Counted from the stretch's first letter, positions 52,390-61,191 are shown. The stretch: DNA of 64,000 bases from Peribacillus sp. FSL E2-0218 (GCF_037992945.1 NZ_CP150304.1:2235501-2299500), one strand, 5' to 3'. Notes: generated from the sequence alone by a model not told the origin. Numbers and translations are program-made.

Positions 52390-53583
52390 TCATTTCTCTT
52401 GATTCTCCAAATAGTCTATCGCTTTTTTTAACCGGTCGAGACCTTCCAATAGCTTTGATTTTGGACAACCCACATTCAATCTAATAAAACTGCGCCCTGA
52501 TTCTCCAAATGTTTCGCCAGGCATGATCGCTACTTTCCCATGATGTACAAGGGCATCCTGTATTTGATTGCTGGAAAAGGAGAGTTGCGACACATTAATC
52601 CAAGCGAGATAGGTGGATTCGGGTATATGGAAAGAAAGCATCGGTAAGTGTGCCTTTAAAAAATCTTGAATGATCCGTAAGTTGTCGTGTACATACCCCG
52701 TTAAATCGTCTACCCAATATTCACATTCATTATAAGCGGTGATCAGTGCTTCCATTCCAAATACGCTGGCACTGGATAGCCCATCTTTATTCTTCAAGGA
52801 AACAAGAAAGGCTTCACGAATACTACTATCTGGTATGAGACAGTATGAACCTCCTAACCCTGGAGTATTGAATGTTTTACTGGCTGAAGAGCAGATGCAC
52901 AATCTATTTGGATCAATAGCCGAATGAATGATTGGTGTATGGGCATTCCCTTCATGGATGATATCCATATGAATCTCGTCGGAAATAATGTATACATCAT
53001 ATCGATTGCAAAGGGCTACGATGTTATTCAGTTCATCACGAGTCCAGACACGGCCTGTAGGGTTATGCGGACTGCATAGTAGTAGCACTTTTGCTTTTGG
53101 ATGGGCTAGTTTTTCTTCTAGATCCGAAAAATTGATCGAGTATGTACCTTCATGATAGATTAATTCATTACTTGATATCAGGCGTTTATTATCTTGGATC
53201 GTTTTAAAGAATGCATCATACGCCGGTGTTTGAATGACAACGTGATCGTCCTCGGCCGTCATGATCTCGATTATCTTGGAAACGGAGTAAATGACGGAGG
53301 GGCTATAAGTAATCCAAGCTGCTTCAATTGGACAAACAAATCTTTTTTTATACCAATTGGTGATTGCGTCTTTGAATGGTGAGTGGTTCCAGCGTGTATA
53401 TCCAAAGATTCCATGTTGCAATCGTTGCTGGATGGCCTGCAAAATTTCAGGTGGACATCCGAAATCGGTATCGGAAATCGAGAAGGGGAGAAGGTCTTTC
53501 TCTCCGAATCGATCTTCCACATAGTCCCATTGGGTACAAAATGTCCCCTTGCGATCAATTGTTTCATTAAAGTCGTGCTGCAT
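52390..53583 (-). CDS. malY: PLP-dependent MalY/PatB-type C-S lyase/aminotransferase
   Basis: 397 aa, fold-type I PLP enzyme of the MalY/PatB group: cystathionine beta-lyase activity, and in E. coli a MalT-inhibiting role. Visible: SPSVIYSVSKII, LLCSPHNPTGRVW, DEIHMDI and PLP Lys in SSASKTFNTPGL (about 234), C-terminal Arg in SFIRLNVGCP. It follows the malX-like PTS genes, the E. coli malXY order. MalT is absent in bacilli, so its role here is unknown. Confidence 0.88.
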   Translation of the reverse strand: MQHDFNETIDRKGTFCTQWDYVEDRFGEKDLLPFSISDTDFGCPPEILQAIQQRLQHGIFGYTRWNHSPFKDAITNWYKKRFVCPIEAAWITYSPSVIYSVSKIIEIMTAEDDHVVIQTPAYDAFFKTIQDNKRLISSNELIYHEGTYSINFSDLEEKLAHPKAKVLLLCSPHNPTGRVWTRDELNNIVALCNRYDVYIISDEIHMDIIHEGNAHTPIIHSAIDPNRLCICSSASKTFNTPGLGGSYCLIPDSSIREAFLVSLKNKDGLSSASVFGMEALITAYNECEYWVDDLTGYVHDNLRIIQDFLKAHLPMLSFHIPESTYLAWINVSQLSFSSNQIQDALVHHGKVAIMPGETFGESGRSFIRLNVGCPKSKLLEGLDRLKKAIDYLENQEK

Positions 53584-53600
53584 GATTTACAACTCCATTT

Positions 53601-53882
53601 TCATGAAATTTTTTCAATTTGTGATTTTAATAGGCCGACTTGCGGCCCGATGACGACTTGTAAATTATGCTCATCGAGAATCACAACTCCAAGAGCGCCA
53701 CATTCTTCTTTCAAGATTTTTTCGTCTACTTTGTCCATTACATCCACGACGAGACGAAGGCGGGTTACACAATTATCCAATGATTGGATGTTTTCTTTAC
53801 CACCTAGGGCAGATAATACTTTTTGGGCATTGTAGCTTGTTCCTTTCGTAATAGCAGAATCATTGGCAGGGTCATCACTCAT
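53601..53882 (-). CDS. malX: PTS glucose/maltose-type IIB domain (MalX C-terminal part)
   Basis: 93 aa if begun at ATG 53882, which overlaps the IIC stop as ATGA. Phospho-Cys in SLDNCVTRLRLVV, then LQVVIGPQVGLL. In E. coli MalX this domain is fused to IIC. Its frame stays open upstream and reads FKTPGREK just before the ATG, matching the IIC-IIB linker of MalX in the -1 frame. So it may be made separately by coupling, or as a fusion by frameshifting at 53900-53906. The SD before ATG is weak (GGGAAAAG). Confidence 0.85.
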   Translation of the reverse strand: MSDDPANDSAITKGTSYNAQKVLSALGGKENIQSLDNCVTRLRLVVDVMDKVDEKILKEECGALGVVILDEHNLQVVIGPQVGLLKSQIEKIS

Positions 53883-55162
53883 CTTTTCCCGTCCCGGAGT
53901 TTTAAATTGAATTTTACTATCGCATAGCGGAAAATCATATAATAGAGCCCGAACCAAATCGGTCCAATGACAAGAACAAGATACCATTTTGTAGCGAATC
54001 CCTGCATGATACCAAAAATTAAGAAATCGAGTAAACCGCCGTCTGTATTCCCGATGGTCACGCCCAGTAACGCCATAATCATAAATCCTAAACCGGTCAT
54101 AATGGCGTGAATTAAGAACAAAGCGGGGGCTACAAACAAGAATAAAAATTCAATAGGTTCTGTAATACCTGTAACAGCAGTGGCAATCACTCCTGATATT
54201 AATAACCCCTTAATTTTCGTACGGTTTTCGATCCGAGCCGTATGATATATGGCTAATGCAACGCCTGGCAACCCGAACATGAAAGTGGGCATTTTACCTT
54301 GTGATAAAAAAGCCGTTGCAGCAGGGCTGATTGCACTTCCACTTTGTAATTGGGCATAGAATATATTCAATGCTCCCGAAATCGTTTTACCATTGACAAC
54401 TTCTGTCCCGCCAGCTTCCGTGAAGCGGATCATCGCGACCAGGATATGGTGCAGGCCAAAAGGAAGTAATAAACGTTCACCGGCACCGAATAAAAACGGG
54501 CCAAACATGCCTGATTTATTAATGATGGTACCGATGAAAGCGATGGCTGTGGCGAAAATGGGCCAAATCATTGGAAGAAGCAGACCCACAATCGACAATG
54601 TGAATGCGGTAACTATAGGGACAAACCGTGCTCCTCCGAAAAAGGCAAAAGCGTCCGGCAATTTAATTTCATAGAAACGATTATGTAATAAATACACGGT
54701 AATCCCAGCAATGATGCCCCCCAGTACACCTGTTTCTATGGTTTGGATCCCCATTACCATTCCTTGGCCAGCTTGGCGCAATTGTTCAGGATTTGCTAAA
54801 GTTCCCGTTTCAGTTAAATAGAAATTGATGGCTAAGTTCATGATTACATATCCAGTAAAGCCTGAGAAAGCAGCTACACCTTTTTCATAGCGTACCAGAC
54901 CCATTGGAATGGCCATTGCGAAAAGTACAGGTAAATAAGTAAAGGCAAAGCCACCTATCGTCGCCAAGAAACTAAAGATGAACTGAAGGAAAGAATTATT
55001 CAAAAAGGGAAAGGCTTCGATAGTGGTCGGGCTAGTGAACGAGCTTCCAATTCCTAATATGAGCCCCATGAATGCCAATAAAGCAACCGGCAGCATGAAC
55101 GTTTTGCCTAGTCCTTGGAAAAACTCCCAAAGCTGTGATTTTAGACGTTTATTCTTTTTCAT
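53879..55162 (-). CDS. malX: PTS glucose/maltose-type IIC permease (MalX N-terminal part)
   Basis: 427 aa, about 10 membrane helices, strikingly close to E. coli MalX throughout: LWEFFQGLGKTFMLPVALLAF at the start, GERLLLPFGLHHILVA, LISGVIATAVTGITEPIEFLF, and FRYAIVKFNLK at the end. It imports glucose, maltose or a related sugar. GGAAGGAG precedes ATG 55162. After LK the frame departs from MalX (LRDGKR, stop), while the -1 frame continues TPGR into the IIB domain. Confidence 0.9.
   Translation of the reverse strand: MKKNKRLKSQLWEFFQGLGKTFMLPVALLAFMGLILGIGSSFTSPTTIEAFPFLNNSFLQFIFSFLATIGGFAFTYLPVLFAMAIPMGLVRYEKGVAAFSGFTGYVIMNLAINFYLTETGTLANPEQLRQAGQGMVMGIQTIETGVLGGIIAGITVYLLHNRFYEIKLPDAFAFFGGARFVPIVTAFTLSIVGLLLPMIWPIFATAIAFIGTIINKSGMFGPFLFGAGERLLLPFGLHHILVAMIRFTEAGGTEVVNGKTISGALNIFYAQLQSGSAISPAATAFLSQGKMPTFMFGLPGVALAIYHTARIENRTKIKGLLISGVIATAVTGITEPIEFLFLFVAPALFLIHAIMTGLGFMIMALLGVTIGNTDGGLLDFLIFGIMQGFATKWYLVLVIGPIWFGLYYMIFRYAIVKFNLKLRDGKR
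53900..53906 (-). promoter_or_regulatory. Candidate -1 ribosomal frameshift site T TTA AAA in malX
   Basis: Read on the minus strand, T TTA AAA is in the zero frame of the IIC gene (AAT TTA AAA CTC) and fits the X XXY YYZ heptamer. A -1 slip would give ...FNLK|TPGREKMSDD..., restoring the conserved linker and joining IIC to IIB as one protein of about 520 aa, near the size of E. coli MalX (530). No clear downstream pseudoknot was found. Confidence 0.5.
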
Positions 55163-55197
55163 TATTCTGACTCCTTCCGGCGGATAAACATAACTTT

Positions 55198-55232
55198 AAT
55201 ATACACTGAGGATCAAAAGTATCAACCGTTGA
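55198..55232 (-). promoter_or_regulatory. malX promoter with overlapping TCAAC-GTTGA palindrome
   Basis: On the minus strand -35 TTGATA (55225-55220), 16-nt spacer, -10 TATATT (55203-55198). The palindrome TCAACCGTTGA (55222-55232) overlaps the -35, a plausible operator for the RpiR regulator encoded upstream. Confidence 0.5.
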
Positions 55233-55290
55233 CAGACTAGATGTATGTGTGTACATTTTTTGTATATTCAAACAATTCTGCCCGTTCAAG

Positions 55291-55334
55291 GAAAAAGACC
55301 CGTAAAATGCAGTGGCATTTTCTACGGGTCTTTT
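55291..55334 (-). terminator. Terminator after the RpiR gene
   Basis: On the minus strand AAAAGACCCGTA with inner AAATGC pairs with GCATTT and TACGGGTCTTTT, followed by TTTTCC. It begins at the rpiR stop codon and separates it from the malX promoter. Confidence 0.8.
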
Positions 55335-56106
55335 AGGAATCTTTATATTTCTCCAGATAGGTTAAAATAATGAAATCCAAAATAATGCTCAAAGGGAAGC
55401 GCGAGCTCATATCTAATTCACCATAATAGCGATTCATTACGTGTGCCTGGAAAGATAAATCCACCTCTTGCTGTAACCGATTATTATGTTGTCCTGTGAT
55501 GGAAATGGTTTTAACGTTGCGCTTTTTTAACAGTGAGGCGTATTCCAATGTGTATATCGTTTCCCCACTATACGAAACCAAGATCGCCAAATCATCTGCA
55601 CGTAAACTATTGGCAACGCTTCTCAATTCATCCCAATCTTCACGGGCACTGCTTATTTTCCCCGAGAACATTAATTTCCTTGCTGCATCGACACAAGGTG
55701 GCAGTGAATTTCCTACACCAAAGAACTCTACATGCTTACTTATATGTATATACTTTGCAGCCTCGATTATTTTTCCTTCATCAATATAATCAATCGTACT
55801 TTCAATTTCCTGCTTGAAACGATCAATATGATTACTTAAGGCTTCAGAACGAGAAGAAGCAATATTATGGGTCTCTTTGGTCGTTTCTTTTATGAATGAG
55901 TATTTCAAATCTTGAAATCCACGAAAACCTAACTGTTGGCATGTCCTGCTTATGGTTGCCGTGGATACAAAAAGCTTCTTCGCTAATTCATCTAAATTCA
56001 TATGCACAATTATTTCATGATGATGCAATATGTACTCTAACACGCCCATCTCTAACTGGCTCAATCGTTCCCGCTGCTGGGATAAACGCTTCAGAAAAGC
56101 TTGCAT
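55333..56106 (-). CDS. RpiR/MurR-family transcriptional regulator
   Basis: 257 aa: N-terminal HTH_6 (about 1-75, FVSTATISRTCQQLGFRGFQDLKY) and C-terminal SIS sugar-phosphate-isomerase-like domain (about 110-250; FGVGNSLP, LVSYSGETIYT). Such regulators sense phospho-sugars. It lies immediately upstream of the malX-like PTS on the same strand, so control of that unit is likely. AAAGAGGGTGAG precedes ATG 56106. Confidence 0.9.
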   Translation of the reverse strand: MQAFLKRLSQQRERLSQLEMGVLEYILHHHEIIVHMNLDELAKKLFVSTATISRTCQQLGFRGFQDLKYSFIKETTKETHNIASSRSEALSNHIDRFKQEIESTIDYIDEGKIIEAAKYIHISKHVEFFGVGNSLPPCVDAARKLMFSGKISSAREDWDELRSVANSLRADDLAILVSYSGETIYTLEYASLLKKRNVKTISITGQHNNRLQQEVDLSFQAHVMNRYYGELDMSSRFPLSIILDFIILTYLEKYKDS

Positions 56107-56265
56107 GAACTCACCCTCTTTATAAGGAATCAGACCTTATAGTCTATCATAATCGTAAAATAGAAAAGTAGGAAGTTGTAATTTTTATAAGAAGACGATT
56201 TAAATGGGTGAAACACTTTAAGGGTTTAATGATAAAGCTTATGGTTGTCCGTTATCCAAATAAAG

Positions 56266-56295
56266 AGCGGTGCCTGGCAAATGGCAGGCACCGCT
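56266..56295 (-). terminator. Terminator after sspP
   Basis: AGCGGTGCCTG (56266-56276) and CAGGCACCGCT (56285-56295) form a perfect 11-bp stem with an 8-nt loop; on the minus strand it is followed by CTTTATTTGG. Confidence 0.75.
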
Positions 56296-56318
56296 TCGTT
56301 ATCAAATGAAAAAGCAGC

Positions 56319-56462
56319 TTACATATCGTGGCCGCTATTATGCTTTTGACGGGAATGCTGTCTATTTTTCACCTTATGGGAACCGCTTAACGGAGCAGGT
56401 TGACCTGGGTTATTCCCTTTAGGTGCATTTTTTCGAATATCTTTGCCATCATTTTTGTTCAT
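56319..56462 (-). CDS. sspP: Small acid-soluble spore protein P
   Basis: 47 aa, SspP family: KNAPKGNNPGQPAPLSGSHKVKNRQHSRQKHN with HDM at the end closely follows B. subtilis SspP. Made in the forespore; exact function unknown. ATG 56462 follows minus-strand AGGAGGGATC. In B. subtilis it is paired with sspO near citB, as here. Confidence 0.93.
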   Translation of the reverse strand: MNKNDGKDIRKNAPKGNNPGQPAPLSGSHKVKNRQHSRQKHNSGHDM

Positions 56463-56576
56463 ATGCTGATCCCTCCTATATCTTAAGATAAGCAATTCGG
56501 GGATTTTTATTCACATACATATATTTGTAACCCTCGTACATCCTATGAGTGATACTAATTAAGGAGCTGAATCACA

Positions 56577-56837
56577 TTGCAGGATAAACAAGATAAACGC
56601 AGGGCATTCCAGGAAGCACAGCAAAGTTACCAACAGGTGTTTGATGCATATTCTTCAATCGAAAAGACGGCACCGAATTATGGAACGGAATTGAAGCATG
56701 TGAAGCAGGAAGTGAACGAGGCTTACCAGCAAATACAAACTGCCTTGGTTACCGCTTCTGAGCACCAACGGGATCAATTGAAACAATTCGAGCAGGATAT
56801 TTCTGCAATCGTCCAAGAAGTGAATTCTGAGGACTGA
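56577..56837 (+). CDS. Small coiled-coil hypothetical protein, 86 aa
   Basis: TTG 56577 with AAGGAG (56561-56566) upstream. The protein is very rich in Gln, Glu and Lys (AQQSYQQVFDAYSSIEK, EVNEAYQQIQTALV, LKQFEQDISAIVQEV), predicted all-helical with heptad-like spacing and no cysteine. No family is recognised. It lies on the opposite strand between sspP and sspO, the classical sspO-sspP pair; a spore or sporulation role is only suggested by place. Confidence 0.7.
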   Translation: MQDKQDKRRAFQEAQQSYQQVFDAYSSIEKTAPNYGTELKHVKQEVNEAYQQIQTALVTASEHQRDQLKQFEQDISAIVQEVNSED

Positions 56838-56861
56838 TGGATGTCTGATTTGAGGGGTGAA

Positions 56862-56896
56862 AAGGCTTTTTGAACATGTGATTTTCAAAAAGCCTT
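56862..56896. terminator. Bidirectional terminator between the coiled-coil gene and sspO
   Basis: AAGGCTTTTTGAA (56862-56874) pairs perfectly with TTCAAAAAGCCTT (56884-56896). Confidence 0.85.
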
Positions 56897-56922
56897 CCTT
56901 TATTAATGCCTGAAAATTGATA

Positions 56923-57075
56923 TTATTGGTTTTTCTTTCTTTTTTTGTTGTTTTGTCTTTGTTCTTCCGATAATGGCGGTTCATTTCCCAATTCATCATG
57001 GTATCCTGTCCCATTACCTTGTGCTTTTGCTGCATTCATCCCTGGTATGACATGATTTGCCTTTTGTTTTGACAT
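56923..57075 (-). CDS. sspO: Small acid-soluble spore protein O
   Basis: 50 aa: KANHVIPGMNAAKAQGNGTGYHDE and a basic tail RQNNKKRKKNQ, matching SspO/CotK of B. subtilis (KANHVINGMNDAKSQGKG...RQNNKKRKTNQ). Forespore protein. ATG 57075 follows minus-strand GGAGGTGTCGAA. Divergent from citB, as in B. subtilis. Confidence 0.93.
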   Translation of the reverse strand: MSKQKANHVIPGMNAAKAQGNGTGYHDELGNEPPLSEEQRQNNKKRKKNQ

Positions 57076-57241
57076 TTCGACACCTCCACCAATAGAATGT
57101 GATAATGCGGAATGATTATGTATGTTTGCCTAATATGTTTTGTTGGAATAATTTCTCAGCTTGTATATGGGGTTTTTTTCACCAATTGGAAGGCGGGTAA
57201 GGCTCTTAAACGTCACTTTCATATAAAAAGGAATTATTAAC

Positions 57242-57303
57242 ATAAGTGAAACTTATCAAAAACAATAACTTTCTTGTTATTTACTTATACTCATTTCTAT
57301 ATT
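57242..57303 (+). promoter_or_regulatory. citB promoter with CcpC-type operator
   Basis: ATAA-N7-TTAT (57242-57256) is the exact CcpC dyad; a second ATAA...TTAT (57265-57280, N8) runs into the -35. TTGTTA (57275-57280), a 17-nt spacer and TATATT (57298-57303) form the promoter. B. subtilis citB is repressed by CcpC without citrate using a dyad near -66 and a second site near the promoter, the same geometry. Confidence 0.75.
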
Positions 57304-57464
57304 AGTATTAAGTTGAAGGAAGAGTTAGGGTGGGAGAACAGAGAGAAAATTCGACAAACTAACTTTTTTGTTTATATTTATTGGTAAACATGGTTTCAGT
57401 GAACCAGGTTTTACTTTCATGTGCAGAATAAGTTGTTCTGACAGTTTAATAGGGGGTAATATTC

Positions 57465-60176
57465 ATGACGAAAAATGACGTGTACCAATCGCGTAAATCC
57501 TTCGAAATTGAAGGGAAACGCTACAACTACTACAGCCTAGACGCTATTGAAAAAGCAGGGGATGGCAAAGTTTCACGCCTTCCATATTCCATTAAAGTAT
57601 TACTTGAGGCAGTTCTGCGCCAAGTGGACGGAAGAGTTATCACAAAAGAACATGTTGCGAACCTTGCTAAATGGGGAACAAGCGAGCAACAAGATATAGA
57701 TGTACCTTTCAAGCCTTCACGTGTCATCCTTCAAGATTTCACGGGTGTGCCGGTTGTTGTAGATTTAGCTTCTCTACGTAATGCCTTCGCGGCCCTTGGT
57801 GGAGATCCAGACAAAATCAACCCGGAAATTCCAGTTGACCTTGTAATCGACCACTCAGTCCAAGTTGATAAAGCAGGTACTATGGATTCCCTTGATGCCA
57901 ATATGGATCTTGAATTCGAACGTAATGCAGAGCGTTACCAGTTCCTAAGCTGGGCTCAAAAATCATTCAACAACTACCGTGCGGTTCCGCCAGCGACTGG
58001 TATCGTTCACCAAGTTAACCTTGAGTACCTTGCGAACGTAGTACACGCAGTTGAAACTCCAAACGGCGACTTCGAAGTATTCCCTGATTCTGTATTCGGT
58101 ACGGATTCACATACGACAATGATCAACGGTATCGGTGTTCTTGGTTGGGGCGTCGGCGGTATCGAAGCTGAAGCAGGCATGCTTGGACAGCCATCATACT
58201 TCCCAGTTCCAAAAGTGGTTGGTGTTAAGCTAACTGGCCAACTTCCTAAAGGAACGACAGCTACTGACCTTGCTTTGAAAGTAACGCAAGTTCTTCGTGC
58301 ACACGGCGTAGTTGGTAAATTCGTTGAGTTCTACGGCCCAGGAGTAGGATACCTTCCGCTTGCTGACCGTGCAACAATCGCTAACATGGCTCCTGAATAC
58401 GGTGCTACAGTCGGTTTCTTCCCAGTTGATGCAGAAGCGATCGATTACATGCGCTTAACAGGCCGTGATGAAAAACAAATCCAAGTGGTTGAATCTTACT
58501 GCAAAGAAAACGGCTTGTTCTATGCTCCTGAAAACGAAGATCCAGCATACAACGATGTAGTGGAAATCGATCTTTCAGCAATCGAACCAAACCTTTCAGG
58601 CCCTAAACGCCCGCAAGATTTGATTCCGCTTTCTCAAATGAAGAAATCTTTCCATGATGCCATCAATGCACCAATGGGTAACCAAGGCTTCGGCATGGAC
58701 AATTCCGAATTGGATAAAGAAGTGACTGTTAAATTCGCCGATGGCAAAGAATCGGTCATGAAAACTGGTGCGATCGCAATTGCTGCAATCACGAGCTGTA
58801 CAAATACTTCAAATCCATACGTAATGCTTGGAGCAGGTCTGATCGCTAAAAAAGCGGTTGAAAAAGGCTTGACAGTTCCGGATTATGTAAAAACATCATT
58901 GGCACCAGGCTCTAAAGTTGTTACTGGTTACCTTCGTGATGCAGGTCTTCAACCATACCTTGATCAATTAGGATTCAACGTAGTCGGTTATGGCTGTACA
59001 ACATGTATCGGTAACTCAGGTCCATTAGCGGACGAAATTGAAGCAGCTGTTGCTGAAGCCGATCTTCTGGTAACTTCAGTACTTTCAGGTAACCGTAACT
59101 TCGAAGGCCGTATCCATCCGCTTGTGAAAGCAAACTACCTTGCTTCTCCAACTTTAGTTGTGGCATATGCCCTTGCAGGTACTGTGGACTTCGATCTTAA
59201 CAATGATTCACTTGGTAAAGATAAAGATGGCAACGATGTATACCTTGCTGATATCTGGCCATCACAAGAAGAAGTAAACGCTGCTGTTAAAGCAACGGTT
59301 ACACCGGAATTATTCCGTAAAGAATACGAAACAGTATTCAACGATAACAAACGTTGGAATGAAATCCAAACAAGCAACGAAGCGATTTACGCTTTCGATT
59401 CCAAATCAACATACATTCAAAATCCTCCGTTCTTTGAAGGATTATCACCAGAACCAGGTTCAGTTAACCCGCTTTCTGGCTTGCGCGTTGTAGGTAAATT
59501 CGGTGATTCAGTAACTACTGACCACATTTCTCCTGCAGGTGCAATCGGTAAAGATACACCAGCTGGTATCTACCTTCGTGAAAACGGTGTGAAACCGCGT
59601 GACTTTAACTCTTACGGTTCTCGTCGCGGTAACCACGAAGCAATGATGCGCGGAACATTCGCAAACATCCGTATCCGTAACCAAGTGGCTCCAGGTACAG
59701 AAGGCGGATTCACGACTTACTGGCCGACAGGCGATGTAATGGCTATCTATGATGCTTGCATGAAATACAAAGCTGATGGAACAGGTCTTGCCGTTATCGC
59801 TGGTAAAGACTACGGTATGGGAAGCTCTCGTGACTGGGCTGCAAAAGGCACGAACCTTCTTGGCATCAAAACGGTCATCGCTGAAAGCTTTGAACGTATT
59901 CACCGTTCTAACCTTGCATTGATGGGTGTTCTTCCTCTTCAATTCAAAGAAGGCGAAAACGCTGAAACGCTTGGATTGACTGGTAAAGAAGCGATTGCTG
60001 TTAAAATCGACGAAACCGTTAAACCGCGTGATATCGTAACCGTTACAGCTACTGATGAAGCTGGAAACGTGAAAGAATTTGATGTACTTGTTCGTTTCGA
60101 CTCAGAAATCGAAATCGACTACTACCGTCATGGCGGTATCCTTCAAATGGTACTGCGCAATAAATTAAAAGGCTAA
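57465..60176 (+). CDS. citB: Aconitate hydratase (citB/acnA)
   Basis: 903 aa monofunctional aconitase, IRP1/AcnA type: citrate <-> isocitrate in the TCA cycle, RNA-binding when iron is lacking. [4Fe-4S] cysteines: Cys445 (AAITSCTNTSNP) and Cys511/Cys514 (GYGCTTCIGNSGPL). Active-site SRDWAAKG in the swivelling C-terminal domain; GTDSHTTMINGIGVLGWGVGG in domain 1. GGGGG precedes ATG 57465. Codon use looks optimised for high expression compared with neighbours (C-ending codons for Thr/Phe/Tyr common). Confidence 0.98.
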   Translation: MTKNDVYQSRKSFEIEGKRYNYYSLDAIEKAGDGKVSRLPYSIKVLLEAVLRQVDGRVITKEHVANLAKWGTSEQQDIDVPFKPSRVILQDFTGVPVVVDLASLRNAFAALGGDPDKINPEIPVDLVIDHSVQVDKAGTMDSLDANMDLEFERNAERYQFLSWAQKSFNNYRAVPPATGIVHQVNLEYLANVVHAVETPNGDFEVFPDSVFGTDSHTTMINGIGVLGWGVGGIEAEAGMLGQPSYFPVPKVVGVKLTGQLPKGTTATDLALKVTQVLRAHGVVGKFVEFYGPGVGYLPLADRATIANMAPEYGATVGFFPVDAEAIDYMRLTGRDEKQIQVVESYCKENGLFYAPENEDPAYNDVVEIDLSAIEPNLSGPKRPQDLIPLSQMKKSFHDAINAPMGNQGFGMDNSELDKEVTVKFADGKESVMKTGAIAIAAITSCTNTSNPYVMLGAGLIAKKAVEKGLTVPDYVKTSLAPGSKVVTGYLRDAGLQPYLDQLGFNVVGYGCTTCIGNSGPLADEIEAAVAEADLLVTSVLSGNRNFEGRIHPLVKANYLASPTLVVAYALAGTVDFDLNNDSLGKDKDGNDVYLADIWPSQEEVNAAVKATVTPELFRKEYETVFNDNKRWNEIQTSNEAIYAFDSKSTYIQNPPFFEGLSPEPGSVNPLSGLRVVGKFGDSVTTDHISPAGAIGKDTPAGIYLRENGVKPRDFNSYGSRRGNHEAMMRGTFANIRIRNQVAPGTEGGFTTYWPTGDVMAIYDACMKYKADGTGLAVIAGKDYGMGSSRDWAAKGTNLLGIKTVIAESFERIHRSNLALMGVLPLQFKEGENAETLGLTGKEAIAVKIDETVKPRDIVTVTATDEAGNVKEFDVLVRFDSEIEIDYYRHGGILQMVLRNKLKG

Positions 60177-60188
60177 TTCGGCCCTTTT

Positions 60189-60232
60189 GGAATCGGTAAA
60201 CCTAGAATCTAGGTTTACCGATTCTTTTTTTG
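60189..60232 (+). terminator. Terminator after citB
   Basis: A 16-bp perfect stem (60190-60205 with 60209-60224), then seven T. Confidence 0.92.
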
Positions 60233-60389
60233 TGTCAAGATTATGAAGGCGGGCGAATAACATGAAACGAATACAGGGGTTTCACTATTCCCCATGTCTT
60301 TTTATTGTTAAAATGAAAAAGGGAAGTTGTTCTATTTCTGGAAATGGCTTAATAACTTTATTGTATTGGGACTAGGGGGACAAAAGTGT

Positions 60390-60923
60390 ATGCTTAAAAA
60401 AATTATCGCCTCAGTGCTCTTACTGTCACTGATTGGAATTGCGATTGTACAAGCGATGGATAATGAACCAAACAACCATGGGAAAAAGGATTCATTGGGC
60501 GGTTTGAAAATAGGAGCTAAAGCGCCCAATTTCACCTTGGAGACCTTGGATGGAAAACAAGTTGAATTGGCTGATTATAAAGGGAAAAAGGTTATGCTGA
60601 ATTTTTGGGCAACGTGGTGCCCGCCCTGCAAAAAAGAAATGCCGGATATGGAGCAATATACGAAGCAAGCAGGTGATGATGCCATCGTTCTTGCAGTCAA
60701 TATAGACCCTGAAAACGATGTACGGTCATTTGTGAAGGAAAATAAAATCACCTTCACCATACCTCTTGATAGCAACAGTGCAAAAAATCCAGTGAATGAG
60801 CAGTATAAAGTGCTAAGCATTCCGACTACATATTTCATCGACAAGAAAGGCAAGATCAGTCACAAAGTGATATCAGCCATGCAGCTTAAAGATATGGAAC
60901 GATACATGAATAGCATGCAGTAG
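60390..60923 (+). CDS. yneN: TlpA/ResA-like membrane-anchored thioredoxin YneN
   Basis: 177 aa: N-terminal signal anchor (MLKKIIASVLLLSLIGIAIV), then a thioredoxin-like domain with redox WCPPCKKE (about 78-85) and cis-Pro loop SIPTTYFID. Extracytoplasmic thiol-disulfide oxidoreductase. AGGGGG (60374-60379) fits ATG 60390 rather than the upstream in-frame start 60327. Same order citB-yneN-sspN-tlp as B. subtilis. Confidence 0.9.
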   Translation: MLKKIIASVLLLSLIGIAIVQAMDNEPNNHGKKDSLGGLKIGAKAPNFTLETLDGKQVELADYKGKKVMLNFWATWCPPCKKEMPDMEQYTKQAGDDAIVLAVNIDPENDVRSFVKENKITFTIPLDSNSAKNPVNEQYKVLSIPTTYFIDKKGKISHKVISAMQLKDMERYMNSMQ

Positions 60924-60950
60924 CGGGACCTTTAAAGGTTCCGTTTTTTT
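60924..60950 (+). terminator. Terminator after yneN
   Basis: CGGGACC (60924-60930) with GGTTCCG (60937-60943, G-T pair) around TTTAAA, then TTTTTTT. Confidence 0.75.
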
Positions 60951-61191
60951 CGTTGAATGATTGCTTGTTAACAAAGTTGTCAAAAATTAAAAATAATATT
61001 GTTAAAATTCAAAATTTTTGGTTAATAAAGATAAGAAAAGGGTTAAAGTATAAAGAGGGGCAAAGTAAGGAATGATTGATGCTATTAAAAGTCAGATAAT
61101 TATGACAATTTATTGTTGTAAAACCATATAGTCATAATTTTACGTTAATTTGGCAATGCTGAATCATATACTAAAAAAAGTAGGTGAAAAC

